DNA of 64,000 bases from Owenia fusiformis. Its lineage: Eukaryota; Annelida; Polychaeta; Sabellida; Oweniidae. The notes under the pieces are model-generated. The model made no database searches and had not been told where the DNA came from. It saw only the letters and a program-made list of their open reading frames with translations. Both the position numbers and the translations under genes were made by a program. Positions 1 through 11,086 of this stretch are shown piece by piece. The number at the start of each line of letters is the position of its first letter. The first letter of the stretch is position 1. The stretch is taken from positions 1,169,169 through 1,233,168 of the forward strand of contig CAIIXF020000010.1 of assembly GCA_903813345.2 (NCBI GenBank), in the 5' to 3' direction.

Positions 1-1792
1 ACTATTTTCCAAGGGAAATATGAAGGAATAAAAATCGTATTGAATCTTATCACATGAAAAAATTGTATTGTCCCCGGGAAAAATCGTAATCCAAATCCAA
101 TTCATTGTTGAGTATGTACTCTCAAAGGGAAAGGAGAAGTGATAACAGTTACCAATTGATTTATAAAAGGACTTGAAGTGTTATTTCTAGTCATCATTTT
201 TCACGTTATAACAGTTATATACATGTTATGCATATATTCTCAATATTTCCAAAATTGTTTATTGTTTTTACATCCATCAGGTGATTTCTGTGGTATATGT
301 TACTCTTGACCTCGGAAGAGATATCATCCTTGCGATATTCCCCATATCAAACCCCTCCTTGTAAATAATTACTGATGTCTTTTATCTATGGCTATTGAAA
401 ATGGTATGATATTGTTTCTTGCCAAAAGTTATTTTGGAAAAACCTTCTGTCAGTTTTAGGGTCAATGTTTGAACTTGATTATTAAAGAGCTAAATGCACG
501 AATAATGACTAAAAGCTACATGTATTATTAAATTACAATTCACAATGAATATACATGCAGTTATCTGCTAGATATTTTTTAAATATGTTTACAAAAAGAA
601 ATGTGGTACTTTAAATAAACATTAAGATCCGACAGAAAATGATAATTCTATTTAACTGAACACATGGATGTGATTACTCTGACTTTTTGTGGCAATTACA
701 TGTATGTCAGTTATGACGTCATAATTAAAACGCGTGTGGGCTATTTTGTATGAATTATACTTTATCAAATAGGTAAAAGCATTACCTTTTATCTGATACC
801 AAACATTTCATCATCTGACGAAAAATGAAAATGATACCTCCCGATAAAACAAACCTCGAACCTTCTTTTTTGTTGATATTTCTTTCAAAAAGGATTAAAT
901 TCAAAACAATTTTTGTTTGTGCATGTTACATCATTTGGTCTCATAAAAAATCTATTGGACCGAAATGGCACATTGCATACATCATTTTAAAGCTGCTATC
1001 ATACTCTTTCAAATTGATATGAAAAGTGGGAAAAATACATCATGATTTTAAATAATGGGACCTTTATATAGGTACATAACCAATTTTTACATTAAAATCT
1101 TTTGAAAATTGTCAGTTATGACGTCACAATTGCTATGTTAACGAGCTAGTTTACATACTTCATACCTCATTGTAAAGGTGGCATCATAAGCTTTCATTTG
1201 ATACCCATATCATAATTATCTGATGATTAATAAAAAAGATACATGCAAATACATGTTTTTCATTAATAATGCTTGTTAAAAATGGTTGTTATTTATAACG
1301 CCCGTTTCCATAGCAACGGCCCGAGTGAAAATTTTATTTTTCCTTGAATTCCAAAAGTATGGTATTGGGGCTTTCCAATGATACCAAAATTTCGGTGGGG
1401 GTCAAAAAAAATATTAAACTCCCATTTATATCTGAATTCCTACTCGTCTATGAACAAGGACTTCTGACAAAATGTTGAGTTAGGACAGCTTCAAAAATGG
1501 ATCACATGATAATATGATAAAGTATGGGATAGCATTGTGATTCAAGATAACAATTCTACATAATGTATAAACATTCACAGATTGTTTCAAAGCAGATGGT
1601 GTATATTTTAGCAAAATATATAATATATATTTATTACAATTACATTGAAACATATGTATGTGAAACTCATGTCAAAAACTCTTTTAGTCAGTCCCATGTT
1701 TGGGATGTCTTATTGACTGTCATTTGCGACTACTTTTACTTGTAATACATAAAGAATATCATTCAATGGACTTTTGCAATTACATATACATG
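1..1792. other. Homer intron, no gene seen
   Basis: AT-rich non-coding DNA lying upstream of the first Homer exon visible here, so presumably the 5' part of a Homer intron. I see no EVH1 exon in it. The first part of the EVH1 domain (about 54 residues in vertebrate Homer) must lie outside the window. Short open frames here have no recognisable content. Confidence 0.6.
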
Positions 1793-2182
1793 TATAGTAG
1801 AACCTGTATATCTGAATACCTGGCTCATCCGAACACCTCCCAATCTGAACACTTTTTTGGTCCCGCTTTTTCCTCCCATTGACTCCCATGTTTAAAAAGA
1901 CTTGAAATATGAACACCTCCCAATTTGAACAGTGAACAGTCATATGTGAAAAATTCACCTGTCTAATCTGAACATTTTTCATAAAATTTCTGACGTTTCA
2001 TCCAAAATTGCTCAAATATTGTCATGATATCAAAACTTTGGGAAAAAATCTTGAATGGTCTCAAATATATATAATGTAAGCGCCATTCAACACAAAGGAA
2101 AAACCTTGAAATGTGAACACCTCCTCATCTGAATGCTTTTAGCCAGTCCATATGGCGTTTAGATTAGACAGCTTTTACTGTA
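1793..2182. mobile_element. Tigger/pogo-like MITE
   Basis: Short non-coding element with ends of the form tagtagaacctgt and, inverted, gcttttactgta. Between them are repeated phrases such as ccgaacacctcccaatctga and their complements. The same end sequence recurs at 2211, 6741-6932, 22385, 24615, 31670, 35610 and 56832-57020, so this is a dispersed family. The end sequence resembles TcMar-Tigger/pogo non-autonomous elements; the family name is inference. Confidence 0.6.
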
Positions 2183-2210
2183 CAGTAATTATTACAATTA
2201 CATATACATG

Positions 2211-2385
2211 TACAGTAAAACCTGTATATCTCAGAACTCCTCTCTAATTCAAACACATCTCACACTTTTCTTTGACCTACTATTGAAATCTTTAATTTAC
2301 TAAGAAATCTTGAAATGTGAACTTTACTCATCCGAACACTTTTGGTTGCTCCAAGTGTTGTTCAAATTATACACGTTTTACTGTA
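2211..2385. mobile_element. Small Tigger-like MITE seeding the adjacent array
   Basis: Starts with tacagtaaaacctgt (2211-2225) and ends with acacgttttactgta (2371-2385), whose reverse complement begins tacagtaaaac, so the ends are inverted repeats. The final 15 bp are the first half of the 30-bp unit amplified immediately downstream. The array therefore appears to have grown out of this element's right end. Confidence 0.6.
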
Positions 2386-3300
2386 TATTTACTGATTTAT
2401 ACACGTTTTACTGTACATTTACTGAATTATACACGTTTTACTGTACATTTACTGAATTATACACGTTTTACTGTACATTTACTGAATTATACAAGTTTTA
2501 CTGTATATTTACTGAATTATACACATTTTACTGTACATTTACTGAATTATACACGTTTTACTGTACATTTACTGATTTATACACGTTTTACTGTACATTT
2601 ACTGAATTATACACGTTTTACTGTTCATTTACTGAATTATACACGTTTTACTGTACATTTACTGAATTATACACGTTTTACTGTACATTTACTGAATTAT
2701 ACACGTTTTACTGTACATTTACTGAATTATACACGTTTTACTGTACATTTACTGAATTATACACGTTTTACTGTATATTTACTGAATTATACACGTTTTA
2801 CTGTACATTTACTGAATTATACACGTTTTACTGTACATTTACTGAATTATACACGTTTTACTGTACATTTACTGAATTATACACGTTTTACTGTACATTT
2901 ACTGAATTATACACGTTTTACTGTACATTTACTGAATTATACAAGTTTTACTGTATATTTACTGAATTATACACATTTTACTGTACATTTACTGAATTAT
3001 ACACGTTTTACTGTACATTTACTGATTTATACACGTTTTACTGTACATTTACTGAATTATACACGTTTTACTGTACATTTACTGAATTATACACGTTTTA
3101 CTGTACATTTACTGAATTATACACGTTTTACTGTACATTTACTGAATTATACACGTTTTACTGTACATTTACTGAATTATACACGTTTTACTGTATATTT
3201 ACTGAATTATACACGTTTTACTGTATATTTACTGAATTATACACATTTTACTGTACATTTACTGAATTATACACGTTTTACTGTATATTTACTGAATTTT
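2371..3300. repeat. 30-bp minisatellite, 31 units, before a Homer exon
   Basis: Unit acacgttttactgta followed by catttactgaattat, repeated 31 times over 930 bp with few substitutions (tata for taca, tgatttat for tgaattat, acaag or acaca for acacg). Some variant combinations recur in the same order (for example near 2491-2580 and 2941-3030), pointing to multi-unit duplication. It stops 23 nt before a splice acceptor. Because 30 is a multiple of three and the unit lacks stops in two frames, it produces long decapeptide-repeat open frames that are not genes. Confidence 0.95.
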
Positions 3301-3323
3301 CATTGAATGTTGTTTGTTTTTAG

Positions 3324-6300
3324 GCTGTGATAAATAGTACAATAACTCCAAACATGACGTTTACCAAGACATCTCAGAAGTTTGGGCAATGGTCAGATCC
3401 CAGGGCTAACACAGTTTATGGACTGGGATTTACTACTGAAGCAGATCTGTTAAAGGTATGTAAAATATTAGTTTAGCTAAAATACCTGCAATGTTCAAGC
3501 ATCTTTGTATATTGAAATGGGTTTACATGTAGCAAAACGCTTACTTTAAAGCCAGGGTCCCACATGATGCAACCCTATTGTAACTTTTGGAATCTGAATA
3601 AATTTTTACTGGAGTATATTTAAGACACATTTATGATTCAAGTTAAGACATTGATTAAAAAATGTTGTCTCGATGGCCTCCATGTTACAATCTATTTCAG
3701 TGAAAATTCACTTTTATTTATGGATAAAACTCAAACATTTTTGAAATTCTTTCTGTTAATGAAAAAGGAAACATGATAAAAGAAGCAAAACAAAATCAAT
3801 TGCCTTTACAATTCAGAGACACATGACTCATAGCATCATAGTTGTGATCATTTGTTGTCCATGGTAAAATTGCTATCTGAAAAACATGATATATATGAAG
3901 ATATACACGAAAGGCCATTTTTGAAGGGAGGCTGCCGAAGATATTCCACATTTCTTAAACATTTTATAGTTCAGTCTCTTCAGAAATCTCCCTGACCATG
4001 GATTATTGAGCAAGATGTCTCCTGGGGGAGATACCTCTTTTCCTGCAGGAGATGGTATGAACAGATAGAGATCATATCCAAACTTCCTTAGGTTCAGGTA
4101 TTCCATGTTATTGGATCCATTTATGAAGGTGCGCATGTTATAATCCAACCTACCATGGGGAGCCATGTCATGTACTGGATCATAGAATCGAAACATGAAC
4201 TCCAAATCAGATTTGCACTTCGAGCACCATTTTCCTCCTAGTTGCTTTGTTGTGTTATGATAACCATGGTGAGTGTTCAGACATTTTGTGGTGAATGTTT
4301 TATATGTTACCGTGCCATCATCATCGTCATAGTATTTCTTAGTGATTTTCCCCTTTGTTTTACTCTTCATGATGTCACTTAGGTTTGTCACTTTCATGAC
4401 ACTCTCTGCAGGGACAACATATGTGTATGTGTCATATTTTCCAATTGTTGCATCATTGAGTTTATCCTCCAGGATCCCAGGTCTTGCCATATATACTTCG
4501 ACTTTGTTGAAGTTTGGGGGATATTCTTCTTTATATGTCAGAGCTTTAGGTGTTGGGGCTATCAATGCGAGAATAACGATTGTGCCAATGTAACCTAGGA
4601 CGCTAACTGCAAACAATGACCAATGATTAGGTTTTGTTTTACATGGAGCCATTTTGCTTTGTTTTGGATCAGTTTTACCCATTGGAGTGAGTGATTTGAC
4701 CATTGATTTATCTGGATTTGGCATTGTGTCAACCTCATTCATTGTATCACATTGTGGCAATGTGGTGTCTGGGCACTGACTCGTATCTGGAACCACATTA
4801 AGGATGGCAGGATTCTGGTTGACAGGATCATAGTCTGAATAAGAACGAAGCGACCAGAATAGGTATCCTAACTTGAGCGTGTTGAACATGAGTTCTACGC
4901 TGCGTGGAAGGATGCACATATGTGAAGTGTGCATAGATGGCCCATTACCGATTATGGAAATATAGTCCCAGTAAAATAGTCCGATTCCTACGTCATGAAA
5001 TAGAATCATCAATGTGTTCATAACCAGCAATGGAAGCATATCAAACTTCCTGATTTTGACCATATAGATGGCAGCACCCCCAATCTTACCCCTAATTGCA
5101 ATCACATTTATTCCAACAACGTATTGAGACAGAATTGCGTATCGTGGGTAGCCATCATCGTGAGCACCAAGGACCATCAAGTCTTTACTCTGCCCAATCA
5201 ATGTTATACAATATAAGTCAATTCCACCAATTAAAAAGTCCATCAACACGGATCCTATCAGAAAGCTTAAAAACCGCTTCACCTTTTCACCGGAATCCAT
5301 TTCGAATCTATTAACTGTAGCTTGTTTCTGGGGCAGTATATACTAAATGCGGCTCGATTTTAAAACACCTAAGTATATATACTGATCGTATTACAGAGCT
5401 AGGTATCTCTTGTTTAGTTTCAGACTTAAAAAAGAACTCTGACTGATCTGTTTGTATTGTATTTACTTTCGATATTAAACAAACTTTTTGGGCATGAAAA
5501 TAGTAATATAAACATAAAGCAGTTTGATAACATAGACTGCCATTCAAAAATATTGATTTAGTCTCGTGATTTCGGTGTTATTTATTTGAGTTCATTTCAG
5601 GTTAAATTTTCAAAATTTGTAGGATTTCATGACACATATTCAGAGAGAATGACCTATTTTATACCCAAACTACCCACATTTTTGTGAGAGATGCATGCAT
5701 AAGATTGCATTAGTCAAAATAGAATGAATTTGCACCAGAGGGATAAGAAATTTATTGAAATGAATTGCTTAGTTTGCATTCCCATTTGGAACGGCCGTTG
5801 CAAAAGAAACGAAACTATTGATTGTAAACAAATGAAAAATATACTAAAATGCATATGTTGTTCGATTTCAGTTTATTGAGAAGTTTAACGAGATCAAAGA
5901 GCTGAGTAAACAGGTCGTGAAAAATGGAGGGGGTCAGCAGGTGAATGGGTCAGACAGCCCCAGGGTCAATGGACCAAGCACTCCCACACCAGGCACCCCC
6001 AACCCAGGGACACCCAACCCTGGCACCCCAACTAAAGCCCCTGGAACACCAATACTGGTATGTATGTTGAAATTCGACTTAAAATGTGAAAATGTGAAAA
6101 TAAAGCTCCTCGTATGTTGCTGGTTTGTATGTTTATGAATCTGAAATGCAAAAATGTGGTGTTCTTTTTAGAATTTGATGTGTAGCTGACCTACATTGAT
6201 TTTGTTAACTTGAGCGGACAGTGTACCTATCTCATGAAGTACTTTTTATACTGTTTTTGTGTTTTCAGAATGAGGCTGGTCCTCTAGAAAGACAAAATTC

Positions 6301-9300
6301 CGGCCAAAGTGTAATGTCCAGCCAGTCAGAGGCTCAACTCAAGTATGAGAATGACAGACTCAAGATTGCCCTTGCTCAAAGGTAAATGTTAACTCTAAAA
6401 TATTAGTTTTGCTTTCATGTTAATTTGCTTATGCTTCAGTTCATGAATTTTACTCAGGCCCGTAGCCAGGATTTGCCAAGGGGGGTTCACTTTTTGAAAA
6501 ATTCCAGGGGGTTCACTTTTGACAATTTTCGTCCAAAAAATGGCCAAAATCACTTAAAAAGTGTTCAGAATGGTGAAAAACTGCATCATTTTGAAAGAAT
6601 TTTTGGCCAGAGGGGGTTCACTCGAACCAACCGAACCCCCCTGGCTACAGGCCTGTTTCTTGTGGCCACTTAATGATTCCATTAATAGCATTCAGTTGAC
6701 CTAATAGTTCATTCAACATGATGCAAAATTAATGAAATAATAAAGTGTTCTCTCAAATCCGAATGTCACTGGAACTGGCCAAAAGTGTTCAGATTGGGAG
6801 GTGTTTTCATGTCAAGGTTTTTAATTTGTAAGTTTATGGTAAATAAAAAATGGAACCAAAAGAAAGCGTTCATATTGAGAGGTGTTCAGAGTCAAAAGGT
6901 GTTCAGATGTTAGGTTTTACTATAATTGTTATTGCGATTATAAGGTCTTTACATTTATTTCAGCTCAGCAAATGCCAAGAAATGGGATGTAGAGCTGCAA
7001 ACCTTGAAGAATAACAATGCACGTCTAACAACTGCTCTACAAGAGAGTACATCCAACGTGGAGGAGTGGAAAAAACAATTAGCTGCATACAAGGAAGAGA
7101 GCACGAGGCTGAAACAAAAGGTAGGTCTGTGGCTACAAAGAAAATTGAATTGATTTTTGCCAAGATCTGACTAGGTTTACTTTTTGGGCGTGCTGGGTAA
7201 ATTACGTGGCAGCCATTTTGCTCGTCAAAGTGCAATATCGACCACTGTGTGTCTTGTCTGATCTTGACAATTTTTTGGAATTGTATTTTTGATTTTGTTT
7301 ATTGTGTGCAGAAATTTTACAATGTACAAGAACTGTACATGTGCTATGCTTTGATCCAGCTAAAAAAATTGTGACAATCTCAGTCTGCCATGAAAAATAG
7401 CCAAACATTTTTATGTGTCATGTCAATTTATTGTGAAAATATTTTGTTCAGATTCTAGAGATGGAGAAAGGGGGAACTGCAAGTGGTGAAAAGACGGAGG
7501 GATTACAACGACAAGTTGGGGATCTGTCATCTCGACTTGGAAACCTAGATTTAGACAATAAGAAAAAAGAAGAGGTACTGTCATTGTCATTCATTTGATA
7601 CTTTCATTTGCAACAACTTCTGACAAATATTTTGTTGAATAAACATCAGAGTGGTTTTAAATCAGAAAATCGGAACATCTCGATGTATATGTATATATTT
7701 TAAATTATTCAATGAAGGCAAAAAAAATCAGAACTACAAAAATGATTGGTCTGTGAGGTCCTTCCTAGGAATGTAGATTACTGATTTATTCTGTTTCTCA
7801 TTTTCTTCCATAGGGCATACATATGGTAGGTACAATGATCCCAGTTTTCACATTCATGTTATTTTAATACTTTAGACTCTCATTATTATATTTTATTTAT
7901 CCTGTGTTTAATTTGTTTATTTACATTATTCAAATTGTTCATGGTTAAGGTATAGTAAACACAAAAGAGGGATGTCTAAGTTATTGTCAATTTCTGCTCT
8001 GTGTTTATGTACTTTCTATTTCTAATTTGCACTCTTCACATTATGTTCACTGAATTTATGAAAGCGAACGTCAGTTGTTATTTAACTTTGATGTAGGCCT
8101 ACAGGATGTCTCATGATAACCTCAACTATCAATCCTAAAAAACATAAGACACAAAAAGACTCAAACTTTTCAAACACTCATGTTTGCTAAACTGTCAAAT
8201 ATTGAAGCAAAATAGTGAACATTTTGGCTTATATAGTTTTTGAGCATAGCAATGTTGTATCCAGTTAACAGTTAACTCTATAGCTTCATTGAAGTTTTGT
8301 CCAAGCTACCCAATATATTTTATATAACATGTATAATTACCAGCCAATTAATTGGACAGTGATATACACTTTGAAGCAATGTTTCACCTCAAAGTGACAT
8401 CATTTTAATTTATAACCTCAAGATCATGGGCATCTTCAATCTTCATATTTTAAAAATTGTCAATCTATTGTATTCTTGTATTCGTGCATCAGATCTCTGC
8501 CTCCAAATTTATTGTTTCCTAGGAAATAACACAACAGAAGCTTTTTATGTTCTCATCATGGGTAAATAGACTGGTTGCAACCTCACACACACAGATAGGG
8601 TGTCATTTGGTCTCCCCTTTTAAATACTTCACCATACCATAGATTTTGTTTATATGTAGAATTTAATGAAAGAAGCATTCAATACTTGTTTAATTTTTAA
8701 CTAGAAGCTTAATGTTCAGAACTGTTATCTAAAAGGTTTGCTTACCCTACTATCACACCAAACTAGTTCTCACTACGTTCTCGAAAACGGGCTTCAACTG
8801 TGTACGAACGGACTGGACCTACTAAGAACCGTTTGGGATCTATTTACAAACTTCATCGAACGTACTCGAACGGGTAGGTCCTCTAGAACTTAGACAATGC
8901 TCAAAATGTTTTCGTGGTCGTCACGTTCTACAATTAGAACGAGTGACAACGTACCAACGACGAGCTGGACGTACAACGATCGGAACCGTCCTACTAGGGA
9001 CGTTTTAACAACGAGTTGAACTGTCCGAGGACGTGTTGAGAACGATGTAGAACTAATTGCAAACGGGTTTAAACTGATTAAGAACGTATTTAACACTGCT
9101 GATGAACGAGTTAGCAAAAATATAGCTATCACACCAAACAAGTTGCCACTGCGTTCTTCAAAACTGGTCTTAAACTGTGTGCGAACTGAATGAACGTAGC
9201 TGCAACTTTCTAACGTCTATTTACGAACTTTATGAACGTTCTCAGACGGGAATGTGATATTAGAATTTTGAATCGATTCAAAGTTCGATGGCGACCATAC

Positions 9301-11086
9301 CGTTCTGTAATCAGGTCATGTTGACCTTCTAGACTAAGGGACGCGTTCTACTACGTTGCACACCGACGTGGTGCGACCTGAACGAACTGCGAATGAGATG
9401 GACGTATTGAAGACTGTTTAAGAACGAAGAAGCTAATTATTTCAGACATATTTCCCGAACACAGCCAGATTGAGCCCGTTTTAGGACGTTTTCGTAGGAC
9501 TGGCAAGAACGGGTAAGAACTAGTTTGGTGTGATAGGGGGGTAAGTAATGAATGATAGATCTAATTCATTGCTGGAATGCAGCATTTGTTATTATGAATA
9601 ACCACATCTAGGTTCCTAAATGTGCACATTTGACTAATTTATAATGTGGAGGTTACGCTACATGTTTTAAGAGAACTTGTATTTGAACTTGAAGAATGGT
9701 CCTCTGAGGATTAGTCCTCCTATTCGTAGTATTCTCTTGATCAATTGAGTATAAAGGTATAAGGAAAATATATGTAATTAGGTCCATGGAAGGGATGGCA
9801 GTAATCCCTGGGGTTGTAATGCTTCACTTGTGATGTACACTGCTTTTAAAACATGTAGCTTCACCTTCCTAATGTCTACAAATGTTTACCCAAGTGCTTT
9901 ACTAACAGTCAGGAGATTGGTGTCTTTGGGACAACACCTTTTATGAAAGTGATCATTAATTCAAATCGTTTTTATTGAATGATTTTGGTAGACATAATAC
10001 AAGCTCTGAATTCACCACAAAATCAGGGATGATATTTTAAACAATCAATATGGAAGTTCAAGAATTGATGATCCTAGGTTTGTCAATATGACCTAAATTT
10101 GAAATTCTTCACTTTTAGGAGATTCAGGAGTTGAAGGAGAAAGTTGGTAAACTAGGAATTCTTGAGAATGAGATAACAACCCTCAAGGACACTATACAGG
10201 TCAGTAGTATATTTTGAATTTTTGAAAATTAGTTTTTTGAAGTATGTTTACAGCAGTCACTTTATCATCATATTTTAGTACTAGCATTTTTTGAATTTTC
10301 AAACACTACATGTACTTATTGTTGAGTATGTGTATATTTTATCATTAACATATTTTTTAAATTGCTAGATCTGGTCCTTGTTTCTGTTTTCAAAGTTTGT
10401 AAAGTTACAAATCTAAAAAATGTCTATGTTGTAAGATCCTCTCACATCTGAGAAGGAACAATTAATTACCAAATTTGTAACTCTACAATATTTGGAGTAA
10501 TTGTCATGGAGATCATATGTTTGGTGTTATTGTTATGGAGATGTTATGTTTTGAGTAATTGTCATGGAGACCCTATGATGGAGATCTTATGATTGGGGTA
10601 ATTGTCATGGAGATTTTATGTTTTGAGTAATTGTCATGGAGATCTTATGTTTTGAGTAATTGTCATGGAGATCTTATATTTGGAGTAATTGTCATGGAGA
10701 TTCTATGTTGGAGACCCTGACATATTGTATATCAATGTAGCAAATGGCAAAAACTGGCAAATATGAAATATGCTTTAGTATCCAAGGCCCAAGGGGTAAA
10801 CAAAATTGTAGCAGCAGCTCAGTGTGATAAACATAAATCATTGAATGTGTGTGCATATGCAGTTGAATTTAATATATTATATTCCAATTTTATATTTCAG
10901 CAATTACAGGGGCAAAACGAATCTCTCAAGTCTCAGGTCTCGAACTATGAACATGAACTTCAAATATTACGCTCGGACCAATCCAAAGAACGTCAGGATC
11001 TATTAGGCCTCCAGGAACAACTTGGCAATAAACTAACAGAAATGTATGAACTGCACGATCAAATCTCCGCCACTTTGCAAACCTGA
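3324..11086 (+). CDS. HOMER: Homer family postsynaptic/EVH1 scaffold protein (5' exons missing)
   Basis: Seven exons are seen: 3324-3455, 5872-6057, 6269-6381, 6964-7120, 7452-7574, 10119-10199 and 10901-11086 (stop TGA 11084-11086). All have GT-AG borders and compatible phases, giving about 325 residues. The first exon encodes the second half of the EVH1 domain, with [12 protein letters not shown] and ANTVYGLGF nearly identical to vertebrate Homer. The second begins [11 protein letters not shown] and runs into a Pro/Thr/Gly-rich linker ([13 protein letters not shown]). Later exons encode the coiled coil, including KLTAAL-like and [11 protein letters not shown] segments, and end in the C-terminal zipper ([14 protein letters not shown]). 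Homer proteins bind PPxxF ligands (mGluRs, Shank, IP3/ryanodine receptors) through EVH1 and tetramerise through the coiled coil; that role is from the family. The start codon and the first part of EVH1 lie upstream of the window. Length beyond that is close to vertebrate long Homers. Confidence 0.95.
3873..5300 (-). CDS. Unrecognised intronless multi-pass membrane protein nested in a Homer intron
   Basis: Uninterrupted 475-residue frame on the strand opposite Homer, wholly inside the 3456-5871 intron. I do not recognise a family. Hydrophobic segments lie at about residues 9-30 ([20 protein letters not shown]), 55-80, 88-110 ([13 protein letters not shown]) and 228-250 ([17 protein letters not shown]). 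A polar, proline-rich linker spans about 165-225. The region after the fourth segment is about 200 residues, with paired cysteines (WCSKC), an acidic run (DDDD) and NGS/NTT sites, so it could be exposed outside the cell. The last 15 residues are again hydrophobic ([11 protein letters not shown]). The length, normal amino-acid composition and lack of stops argue for a real gene; lack of introns suggests retroposition or a single-exon family. Start chosen as the first Met of the frame. Confidence 0.6.
   Translation of the reverse strand: MDSGEKVKRFLSFLIGSVLMDFLIGGIDLYCITLIGQSKDLMVLGAHDDGYPRYAILSQYVVGINVIAIRGKIGGAAIYMVKIRKFDMLPLLVMNTLMILFHDVGIGLFYWDYISIIGNGPSMHTSHMCILPRSVELMFNTLKLGYLFWSLRSYSDYDPVNQNPAILNVVPDTSQCPDTTLPQCDTMNEVDTMPNPDKSMVKSLTPMGKTDPKQSKMAPCKTKPNHWSLFAVSVLGYIGTIVILALIAPTPKALTYKEEYPPNFNKVEVYMARPGILEDKLNDATIGKYDTYTYVVPAESVMKVTNLSDIMKSKTKGKITKKYYDDDDGTVTYKTFTTKCLNTHHGYHNTTKQLGGKWCSKCKSDLEFMFRFYDPVHDMAPHGRLDYNMRTFINGSNNMEYLNLRKFGYDLYLFIPSPAGKEVSPPGDILLNNPWSGRFLKRLNYKMFKKCGISSAASLQKWPFVYIFIYIMFFR
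5301..5871. other. Homer intron and upstream region of the nested gene
   Basis: Between the nested minus-strand start codon and the next Homer exon. It must include the nested gene's promoter, but I see no convincing TATA box or other motif. Confidence 0.4.
6455..6655. mobile_element. Palindromic MITE in Homer intron
   Basis: Begins caggcccgtagccagg and ends cctggctacaggcctg, near-perfect inverted ends about 16 bp long. The interior repeats ggggttcact in both halves. It is non-coding; the open frame across it is accidental. A partial relative may lie near 53425 (gtgtagccagggtgg). Confidence 0.75.
6741..6932. mobile_element. Tigger-like MITE copy in Homer intron
   Basis: Contains gtgttcagattgggaggtgt and ends ttaggttttactata, matching in reverse the family described at 1793-2182. 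Non-coding. Confidence 0.5.
7814..7825 (+). other. Candidate 12-nt Homer microexon
   Basis: Twelve bases (ggcatacatatg) lie between a pyrimidine-rich acceptor (ttttcttccatag) and a good donor (gtaggt). They would insert Gly-Ile-His-Met in phase 0 between the exons ending 7574 and starting 10119, which are also phase 0 at that junction. Nothing in the sequence proves use. Confidence 0.3.
8523..8561 (+). other. Candidate 39-nt alternative Homer exon
   Basis: The acceptor ttgtttcctag precedes 39 bases that read [13 protein letters not shown] in phase 0 and end in a gtaaat donor. The flanking Homer exons are phase 0 there, so inclusion would keep the frame. It could be a decoy; transcript data would decide. 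Confidence 0.25.
8741..9545. mobile_element. Non-autonomous element with 30-bp inverted ends and dense GAACG/CGTTC motifs
   Basis: The left end (8741-8770, containing ctatcacaccaaactagttc) and the right end (9516-9545) are inverted copies differing at about two of 30 positions. The interior, otherwise AT-poor for this locus, is filled with gaacg, aacgt and cgttc words every 10-25 bp. A second, diverged copy of the terminal sequence sits inside at about 9125. No open frame. It lies in the long Homer intron. Confidence 0.75.
10490..10715. repeat. About 29-bp minisatellite in Homer intron
   Basis: About seven to eight degenerate copies of a unit containing gagtaattgtcatggagatc followed by ttatgtttt. 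Lies between the last two Homer exons. Confidence 0.85.

Noticed and set aside
2310-3323. Two overlapping open frames of over 300 aa with decapeptide repeats
   Set aside because: They are the 30-bp minisatellite read through in two frames; the unit is a multiple of three and lacks stops. It lies in an intron and ends at a Homer splice acceptor.
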